From the NCBI GenBank assembly GCA_964396055.1, contig CAYNDV010000085.1, positions 1 to 19,295 on the forward strand: DNA of 19,295 nt, in the 5' to 3' direction. Positions within the stretch are counted from its first letter, which is position 1. Every line of letters begins with the position of its first letter. This DNA is from CAYJPV01 sp964396055 (lineage in GTDB: Bacteria > Acidobacteriota > Vicinamibacteria > Vicinamibacterales > JAKQTR01). The notes beneath the pieces were generated by a model that was given only the letters and a program-made list of their open reading frames with translations, did not search any database and was not told the DNA's origin. Made by a program: the position numbers and the translations under genes. Shown piece by piece: positions 1 through 5,403 of this stretch.

Positions 1-1283
1 GCCAGCACCCCGTCGGCCTTCAGGAACTGCGCCGAAAGCTGCAGCGCCATCTTCACGTGATGCGGACCCAGCGACGGGTTCGCCTCCAGCATCAGCGCCG
101 CCACACCCGTCACCACCGCCGCCGAAATGCTGGTGCCCGACATGACGAAGTAGCCGCCCGCTCGCGTCAGCACCGGATACGTGTCGTCCAGCGTGCTGCC
201 GCCCGAAAGCGGCGCCGCCACCTTGTTGCCCGGCGCCACCAGGTCGGGCTTCATCTCGAAGTCATACAACGTCGGACCACGCGAGCTGTACGTCGTCACC
301 CCGTCATCGTCCCGATCCACCGTGCCGAACGTGTTCGACGCGCCCACCGTGATCGCGTGCGGCGTGTTCCCCGGCGACGCAATCCCGCCAAACACCGTCT
401 TGCCGTTGGCCAGCTTGCCGTAGTTGCCCGCCGCCACCACCACCGCCACGCCCTCGTCCACCAGCCGCGCCACCGCCTTGCACAACGGGTCGTCGCGCCA
501 GCTCTCGAACACCGGGTGGCCCAGCGACAGGTTGACGATGCGGATGTTCTGCGACTCGTGGTTGTCGAGCACCCACTCCAGCGCGCGCAGCACCGCCGAG
601 GTCTTGCCGCTGCCGTCGGCTTTCAAAACCTTCAACGAGTAGATCGAGGCGCCGGGGGCCACGCCCTGCGGGCCGCTCGCCGTGGCGCTGCCCGCCATCA
701 GGCCCGCCAGGCCCGTGCCGTGGCCGAACGTGTCGGCGTCGGTCGCCTCGTCCGTGAAGTTCAGGCTCTGCGCCACCTTGCCCGCCACCGCCGGGTGCGT
801 CTGGTCCACGCCCGAGTCGATGAGCGCAATGCCCACGCCGCGGCCGGTGAGCTGCGCGTAGGCGTCGATCGCCAGCAGGGCATCGAGGCCGATGGCGGCG
901 TTGGTCACCTGCTCGCCTGCGGTGGCCGGGTCGAACACGCTGTGGCCCACCACGTCGGCGTCGCCCGTAAACTGCTCGGCGTCCGTGTCGAAACTGGCCG
1001 CCTTGAAGCTGTCGGCCGGTCCCACCAGCAACGCGCCCTCGCGGAAGAGCTTGCGCAGCTTGAGGCCGTACCGCGCCTGCAGGCGATCGATGCGGGCACG
1101 GTCGCCCGTGACGATCACCTGGACCTCGGCGGCCCCCGACCCCGCGTCCAGCCGCTCGGCCAGGTCGGACGAGAGGCGGGCACGATGCTGCGCGGCCGCC
1201 GGCAGCGCCAGCGCTGCGACGAACAGCGCGGCCACGGTCAGGGCCAGGGTCAACCGACGGAAGGTGTTCAGTTCGCGGGTCAT
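1..1283 (-). CDS. Secreted S8 family serine peptidase (subtilase), C-terminus cut by window edge
   Basis: This is a subtilisin-like endopeptidase exported by the Sec route. The 427 visible residues begin with a signal peptide (about 1-32, hydrophobic core LTLALTVAALFVAALALPAA, then AQH). A propeptide-like stretch follows (about 50-120), then the S8 catalytic domain. The full triad is visible: Asp156 in IALIDSGVD, His188 in GHGTGLAGL and Ser385 in SGTSISAA. The oxyanion Asn287 lies in VAAGNYG. The ATG at 1283 has a GAGGA ribosome-binding site six to seven bases upstream. The reading frame stays open to base 1, so the C-terminal end is outside the window. The HTH gene 28 nt upstream points the same way, so the two are probably co-transcribed. 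Enzyme class is well supported; the substrate is unknown. Confidence 0.95.
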   Translation of the reverse strand, partial: MTRELNTFRRLTLALTVAALFVAALALPAAAQHRARLSSDLAERLDAGSGAAEVQVIVTGDRARIDRLQARYGLKLRKLFREGALLVGPADSFKAASFDTDAEQFTGDADVVGHSVFDPATAGEQVTNAAIGLDALLAIDAYAQLTGRGVGIALIDSGVDQTHPAVAGKVAQSLNFTDEATDADTFGHGTGLAGLMAGSATASGPQGVAPGASIYSLKVLKADGSGKTSAVLRALEWVLDNHESQNIRIVNLSLGHPVFESWRDDPLCKAVARLVDEGVAVVVAAGNYGKLANGKTVFGGIASPGNTPHAITVGASNTFGTVDRDDDGVTTYSSRGPTLYDFEMKPDLVAPGNKVAAPLSGGSTLDDTYPVLTRAGGYFVMSGTSISAAVVTGVAALMLEANPSLGPHHVKMALQLSAQFLKADGVL

Positions 1284-1311
1284 GACGTCCTCGAGTAGCG
1301 CCGCAGGGCCT

Positions 1312-1554
1312 CTAGTTGCCTGAACTCACTGTATCGGCAGAGACACTGGTCTTCTGCACTGTGAACATCGCCAGGGAGTCGAGCAGGACGCGCTGCGAGC
1401 CCATCGGCGTCCGACGGGTCTGCAGCCGTCCGTCCTTGATCCAGTAGTAGATGGTCCGGCGCGACACGCCGAGCAGCTCGCAGGCCCGATCCATCGACAC
1501 ACTGGGGGAGTATTGAGAGTTCTCGGGGACGTAGCCAACCAACGCTACAGACAT
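1312..1554 (-). CDS. Small excisionase-type (MerR-like) HTH DNA-binding protein, 80 aa
   Basis: This is a single-domain DNA-binding protein. Residues about 20-62 match the excisionase/HTH_17 pattern: MDRACELLGVSRRTIYYWIKD is the helix-turn-helix, and GRLQTRRTPMGSQRVLLDSL is the wing with basic residues. I chose the ATG at 1554 because AGAGG lies about ten bases upstream. The alternative start at 1644 would place the 1621-1649 dyad inside the coding region. The gene is followed after 28 nt by the secreted subtilase in the same direction. Given its size and position it could be an autoregulated transcription factor controlling that peptidase. Such domains also serve as recombination directionality factors, but no integrase is nearby, so a local regulator is the better guess. 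Confidence 0.85.
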   Translation of the reverse strand: MSVALVGYVPENSQYSPSVSMDRACELLGVSRRTIYYWIKDGRLQTRRTPMGSQRVLLDSLAMFTVQKTSVSADTVSSGN

Positions 1555-1620
1555 CTCTCGCGTACCTCTACGGATACATGAGCGAAATTGATGCCAGGGA
1601 GGTGGCTCGAGGCCGGTCAC

Positions 1621-1649
1621 CGCAAGTGTCTTGAAATGTGACACTTGCG
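1621..1649. promoter_or_regulatory. 29-bp dyad, candidate operator of the HTH gene
   Basis: Perfect 10-bp inverted arms, CGCAAGTGTC (1621-1630) and GACACTTGCG (1640-1649), are separated by nine bases. The core GTGTC/GACAC recurs a third time: TGACAC at 1639-1644 faces GTGTCA at 1651-1656 across six bases. The site lies about 67 bp upstream of the HTH start, where a promoter or operator would be expected. Binding by the HTH product is inference. Confidence 0.5.
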
Positions 1650-1686
1650 CGTGTCAGAGAAGAAGGCAGGGCGGGGCGGCAGGGGC

Positions 1687-1714
1687 CCGATCGGCCAACG
1701 GATTGGCCGATCGG
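1687..1714. repeat. 28-bp inverted repeat (12-bp arms, 4-nt loop)
   Basis: CCGATCGGCCAA (1687-1698) is perfectly complementary to TTGGCCGATCGG (1703-1714) around a CGGA loop. No T-tract follows on either strand, so it does not look like an intrinsic terminator. It may be a protein-binding dyad or an RNA hairpin. Confidence 0.6.
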
Positions 1715-1743
1715 CCAGTATTACCCGGGCTACTCGTGCCCGG

Positions 1744-1774
1744 TTTTGCACAGCCTTGCACAGGTTGTGCACAG
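1744..1774 (+). other. Three phased GCACAG repeats, DnaA-box-like
   Basis: GCACAG occurs at 1748-1753, 1758-1763 and 1769-1774, spaced 10 and 11 bp apart, so all three face the same side of the helix. The 9-mers TTTTGCACA (1744-1752) and TTGTGCACA (1765-1773) each differ by one base from the DnaA-box consensus TTATNCACA; the middle one differs by two. These may be DnaA-type sites or iterons for another regulator. Nothing else here suggests a replication origin. Confidence 0.35.
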
Positions 1775-1885
1775 CCTGGACCGTAACCGGCGGACTCTAT
1801 GCGGGCTCCGTGCCAGGATGGGCCGGGTTGCGCGTATCCTTCGAAACACACGGTTTTGGGGTACGCGATCTCAGGGCTGCACGAT

Positions 1886-1937
1886 CAATCCCGGATTGAT
1901 TTCCCGGTGCCAGTCAGGGGAAATCAATCCGGGATTG
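1886..1937. repeat. 52-bp hairpin repeat, copy 1 (20-bp arms)
   Basis: The left arm CAATCCCGGATTGATTTCCC (1886-1905) is perfectly complementary to the right arm at 1918-1937, around a 12-nt loop. Each arm contains the smaller palindrome CAATCC-N-GGATTG. The same arms with a different loop recur at 3485-3535. This fits a REP-like dispersed hairpin or a cis-regulatory element, not a simple terminator, since it lies upstream of a gene start. Confidence 0.85.
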
Positions 1938-1990
1938 GTAGACTGCTTCCCGATGCCAGTCAGGGGAAATCAATCCGGGATTGGTAGACT
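1901..1990 (+). repeat. Tandem duplication of the hairpin right half (44-bp units, 46-bp period)
   Basis: Bases 1901-1944 and 1947-1990 are identical except for g/a at 1907/1953. The unit includes the hairpin loop, the right arm and GGTAGACT. The second unit ends only six bases before the ATG at 1997. It therefore occupies the place where the ribosome-binding site of the VWFA-related gene should be. Confidence 0.9.
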
Positions 1991-1996
1991 ACTCCG

Positions 1997-3117
1997 ATGT
2001 CCATGGTTCGAACGTGCGTGTGCGCGGCCGGCCTGGCCGGGCTGTGGTCCCTGGCGGCCGTCGCGGGGCAGGCGCCTCCCGCCGCCGGTGTCCAGGCGCC
2101 GCCGCAGGTCTACCGCTCGGGCGTCGATCTGATCGAATCGGATGTCACCGTGGTCGACCGCGACGGCCGGCCCGTCGAGGGTCTCACTGTCGCCGACTTC
2201 GTGGTGACGGTGGACGGCACGCCGCGCCGCGTGGCGGCCCTCACGCCCGTCAAGGCCGGTGGCCCGTCCACGGCCAGTGCGGCCACCGGAGCATCCCCGG
2301 CACCGCCTGCCTCATCCGCCACGCGCTCCGCGGCGGGCCCCGCGCCCGCATCTCCCGCCGGCACGCAGGGCCGCGTCTTCTTCATCGCCGTCGACCGCAA
2401 CCGGATCATGCAGAACGCCGGGCGCACCCACCTCGAGGCCGCGGTGAAGTTCGTCGACAGCCTCGGCCCCGACGACCGCGTGGGGCTCTGGATGCTGCCG
2501 TTCCCTGCGCCCGTCGAGGACCGCGAGCAACTGAAGCGCGAGCTGACGAAAGCCGCCGGCACCTTCGTGGGCAGGCCCCCTGGCCCGGGACGCGACGTCA
2601 GCCTGGCGCTCACCGAGAGCCTGCAGGCCATCGAGTCGATGATCAACGCCATCGCGCCGATTGCCGGCACCAAGCACCTCGTCCTGATCACAGGCGGCAA
2701 CCCGGTGCCCATCAACGACATCGCCGAGGTGCAGCGCGTGGCCCGCGCCGCCGCCGCCGGGCGCGTGCACGTGCACGCCCTGCAGGTGTGGAACGTGCTC
2801 GACGACCTGCGCACCGACCTCGACAGCCGGCCCGCCAACATGGCCGCCTACGGGGCCGGCGCCGGGGCCACGCTCCGCACCGCCGACCAGGACGCGACCG
2901 CCGAGGCGATGACGGCGCTCGTGACAGGCGGCGTGACGGTGACAAGCCCGCAGGGCAGCGCGGCGTTCAATCGCCTGTCGCGCGAGCTGGCGTCGTGGTA
3001 CGTGCTCGGCGTCGAGCCCCTGCCCGCCGACCGCGACGGCGCCCAGCACCGCCTCGCGATCACCGTGCCCGGGCGCAAGGGCGTCACCGTGCGCGCCCGC
3101 CAGGCCTTCGCGATCCG
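1997..3117 (+). CDS. VWFA-related secreted protein (acidobacterial type), C-terminus lost in assembly gap
   Basis: About 373 residues are visible before the gap. A signal peptide (about 1-24, ending VAGQAPP) precedes the motif DVTVVDRDGRPVEGLTVADF (about 49-68). That motif is the hallmark N-terminal start of the acidobacterial VWFA-related family. A Pro/Ala-rich linker (about 85-122) leads into a Rossmann-like VWFA region, RVFFIAVDRNRIM to HLVLITGGN, and the domain closes with ASWYVLGVEPLPADRDG and GVTVRARQAF. The canonical DxSxS metal site is not evident; the first strand reads AVDRNR, so metal-dependent binding is doubtful. No Shine-Dalgarno precedes the ATG; a hairpin repeat ends six bases upstream. 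Any reading frame continued past the N run is an artefact. Family members are exported; their function is mostly unknown. Confidence 0.85.
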
Positions 3118-3217
3118 NNNNNNNNNNNNNNNNNNNNNNNNNNNNNNNNNNNNNNNNNNNNNNNNNNNNNNNNNNNNNNNNNNNNNNNNNNNNNNNNNNN
3201 NNNNNNNNNNNNNNNNN
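3118..3217. other. Assembly gap, exactly 100 N
   Basis: A run of exactly 100 N is the usual placeholder for a scaffold gap of unknown length. It truncates the C-terminal ends of two convergent genes. The true gap is probably longer than 100 bp, because the remainders of both would have to fit inside it. Confidence 0.98.
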
Positions 3218-3437
3218 CGGCCGTCCACCTGCACCACGTCGCGGAACCCGGTCCACCCCACCGTATCGCCCGCCTTGACGATGGCGTACTCGGCCAGCAG
3301 CGTGCGCGGCCGCAACACCCGGCCCTGGATGGTGACCTGCTGTGTGTACTGCTCGACGGCGACCACGAAGGACGTCCGTTCACCGTAACCGGCCACGCCG
3401 CCAGCATGCAGAGCGCGAGGGCGAGTCTTCGGGACAT
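3218..3437 (-). CDS. Partial exported hypothetical protein with an apparent frameshift
   Basis: Two frames are needed to read this gene. From the ATG at 3437, one frame gives a good signal peptide, MSRRLALALCMLAA, then turns into low-complexity sequence. From about 3396, another frame carries a protein-like sequence to the gap, including SFVVAVEQYTQQVTIQGR and VGWTGFRDVVQVDGR. Joining the frames near 3393-3396 needs one extra base, or loss of two. The FRDVVQVDG motif resembles a pattern I associate with uncharacterised exported acidobacterial proteins (FRDVFEVDG followed by VRDR); this is recall, not a search result. An in-frame ATG at 3479 is an alternative start, only five bases from a hairpin repeat. 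The gap removes the C-terminus. Function unknown; it may be a sequencing error or a real pseudogene. Confidence 0.55.
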
Positions 3438-3484
3438 GACGGATCCGCGACGGGAACGGGACAGGCCTGGCAGGGTCATGCTAG

Positions 3485-3535
3485 CAATCCCGGATTGATT
3501 TCCCAAGTCCGGCCCGGGAAATCAATCCGGGATTG
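3485..3535. repeat. 51-bp hairpin repeat, copy 2 (20-bp arms)
   Basis: The arms at 3485-3504 and 3516-3535 are identical to those of the copy at 1886-1937. The loop is 11 nt instead of 12, with an unrelated sequence. It lies 47 bp upstream of the minus-strand start at 3437, mirroring the placement of copy 1 before the VWFA-related gene. Confidence 0.9.
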
Positions 3536-3669
3536 ATTGTGGCAAGAAAAGTCGTGCAACCGTAACTCGCTGTCAACGAACCAGAAGACGCGCCGCGGCC
3601 CGCCGGGCGCGGGCCGGGCCACTGAAGCGCGGCGGGGCCGCGGCCGATACCTCTCTGGAGGTGTCTCGC

Positions 3670-5394
3670 ATGACCCACAAGGGTTCGCCGCTCGTCTGCG
3701 CCGCGCTCGCGGCGCTGGTCGTGGCCGGGCTTGCCGCGCAGACGGCCGCAGAGGCGCCCCGCGCCACGCAGGCGCCGGCCCGCGGCGGCGCCCTGGTGGC
3801 GACGATGAGGAGCGAGCCCCGGTCGTTCAACCCGCACGCCGGGCGCGACTTCGGCACCACGCTGGTCTCGCTCATCACCCACGGCCGCCTCGTGCGCGTG
3901 AACCGCGCCACGCAGCAGGTGGAGCCGATGCTGGCCGAGCGGTACGCCTGCGCCCCCAGCGCCCTGTCCTGCACGCTGACGCTGCGCGCCGGCGTCCAGT
4001 GGTCCGACGGGACCCCGTTCACGGCGGCCGACGTCCTGTTCTCGTTCCAGATCGTGCTCGACGAGAAGACCGGCAGCCCCCTGGCCGACGACCTGGCGCC
4101 CGGCGGCAAGCGCCTGGCCGTGTCGTCGCCCGACGCGCGGACGATCGTGGTCACCTTCGGCGCGCCGTACGGCCCGGGCGTGCGCCTGCTCGACGGCCTG
4201 CCCATCCTGCCGCGGCACAAGCTCGAGGCGGCCTGGAAGGCCGGCACGCTGCGCCAGCAGTGGGGCCCGGCCACGCCGCCGGCCGACTTCGCCGTGCTCG
4301 GCCCGTTCGTCCTGCAGGAGTACCGGCCGGGCGAGCGGATGGTGTTCGCGCGCAACCCGCGTTACTGGCGCAAGGACGCCGCCGGCACGCCGCTGCCGTA
4401 CCTCGACCGCCTCACCATCGAGATCACGCCCGACCAGAACACCGAGCTGCTGCGCCTGCAGTCCGGGCAGGCGGACATGACGCAGAGCGAGATTCGCGCG
4501 GACGATTACGCCGTGCTGAAGCGCGAGGCCACCGCCGGCCGGCTGCGCCTCATCGAGGCGGGCCTCGCCCTCGACGCCGACGCGTTCTGGTTCAACCTGA
4601 AGCCGTCGGCCAAGGCCGCCGACCCGCGGCGCGCGTGGCTGCAGAGCCTGGAACTGCGCAAGGCCGTGTCGCACGCCGTCGATCGCCGGGCGTTCGCCAA
4701 CGCGGTGTTCCTCGGCGCGGCCGAGCCGCAGTGGGGGCCCGTGTCGCCGTCCAACCGCACGTGGTACGCGCCGGCCTCGGTCGAGAAGCATCCCTACGAT
4801 CCGGCGAAGGCGAAGATGCTGCTGGCGGGCATCGGCCTGAAGGACGCCAACGGCGACGGCCGGCTCGAGGACGCGGCGGGCCAGCCCGTGCGCTTCGCCC
4901 TGATCACGCAGAAGGGCAACACGGCCCTCGAGAAGGGCGCGGCAGTCATCCGGGACGAACTCGGGAAGATCGGCGTCACCGTGGACGTGGTGCCGCTCGA
5001 GGTGGGCGCCCTGGTCGATCGCATGATGAAGGCCGACTACGACGCGCTCTACTTCCGCTTCCTCAACACCGACACGGACCCGGCGCGGGCCACCGACTTC
5101 TGGTTGAGCTCCGGCGGCGCGCACGTGTGGCACATGGACCAGGTCTCGCCGGCCACGGCGTGGGAGAAGGAGATCGACACGCTCATCCACCGGCTGGTGG
5201 CCGAGCGCGACCAGGCGGCGCGACAGAAACTGTTCGCGCAGGCGCAGAAGGTGCTGTCGGACAACCTGCCGGTGGTGTATTTTGCGGTGGCGCGCATGTA
5301 CGTGGCGGTGAGCGCCCGGGTGGCCGGCGCGGTGCCGTCGCCCCTGCGGCCGCCGATCCTCTGGAACGCGGACTCGCTGGGCGTGGCGCGCTAG
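3670..5394 (+). CDS. ABC transporter substrate-binding protein, family 5 (peptide/nickel type)
   Basis: This is a periplasmic solute receptor of the SBP_bac_5 (DppA/OppA-like) family, 574 residues, within the usual 500-600. A Sec signal peptide (about 1-28, AALAALVVAGLAAQTAAEA) leads to RGGALVATMRSEPRSFNPHA (39-58), the typical first strand. The family signature LRAGVQWSDGTPFTAADVLF lies at about 105-124. The C-terminal lobe contains EVGALVDRMMKADYDALYF and the closing LPVVYFAVARMYVAVSARV. I chose the ATG at 3670 because GGAGG (3657-3661) sits eight bases upstream; a GTG at 3661 overlaps that site. The usual permease and ATPase genes are missing. Instead a sensor kinase gene begins nine bases after the stop, so it may work in ligand sensing as well as, or instead of, transport. 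The substrate cannot be told from sequence. Confidence 0.93.
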   Translation: MTHKGSPLVCAALAALVVAGLAAQTAAEAPRATQAPARGGALVATMRSEPRSFNPHAGRDFGTTLVSLITHGRLVRVNRATQQVEPMLAERYACAPSALSCTLTLRAGVQWSDGTPFTAADVLFSFQIVLDEKTGSPLADDLAPGGKRLAVSSPDARTIVVTFGAPYGPGVRLLDGLPILPRHKLEAAWKAGTLRQQWGPATPPADFAVLGPFVLQEYRPGERMVFARNPRYWRKDAAGTPLPYLDRLTIEITPDQNTELLRLQSGQADMTQSEIRADDYAVLKREATAGRLRLIEAGLALDADAFWFNLKPSAKAADPRRAWLQSLELRKAVSHAVDRRAFANAVFLGAAEPQWGPVSPSNRTWYAPASVEKHPYDPAKAKMLLAGIGLKDANGDGRLEDAAGQPVRFALITQKGNTALEKGAAVIRDELGKIGVTVDVVPLEVGALVDRMMKADYDALYFRFLNTDTDPARATDFWLSSGGAHVWHMDQVSPATAWEKEIDTLIHRLVAERDQAARQKLFAQAQKVLSDNLPVVYFAVARMYVAVSARVAGAVPSPLRPPILWNADSLGVAR

Positions 5395-5403
5395 GAGGGA
5401 CCC

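Larger units (their letters stand above)
1555..1996. other. 442-bp gene-free divergent intergenic region rich in dyads and repeats
   Basis: This region separates the minus-strand HTH gene from the plus-strand VWFA-related gene. I see no convincing gene; short open frames here lack ribosome-binding sites and recognisable protein features. It holds, in order, a 29-bp dyad (1621-1649), a 28-bp hairpin (1687-1714), three GCACAG sites 10-11 bp apart (1748-1774) and a 52-bp hairpin with a tandem duplication (1886-1990). Each is listed separately. Confidence 0.8.

Noticed and set aside
57..1298. Plus-strand open frame opposite the subtilase
   Set aside because: The Arg/His-rich translation has no features, whereas the minus strand encodes a signal peptide and a full Asp/His/Ser triad.
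1312..1554. Prophage or integrative element excisionase
   Set aside because: The domain type is shared with excisionases, but no integrase, att-like direct repeats or phage genes occur, and the gene leads into a secreted peptidase.
1744..1990. Replication origin (DnaA-like boxes plus repeats)
   Set aside because: Only three imperfect boxes, no AT-rich unwinding region, and no dnaA, dnaN, gyrB or parAB genes nearby.
1886..1990. CRISPR array
   Set aside because: The repeat count is two, with a two-base separation and hairpin symmetry; no spacers and no cas genes.
2312..3256. Open frames that continue through the N run
   Set aside because: Frame continuity across unknown bases has no meaning; the true gap length is unknown.
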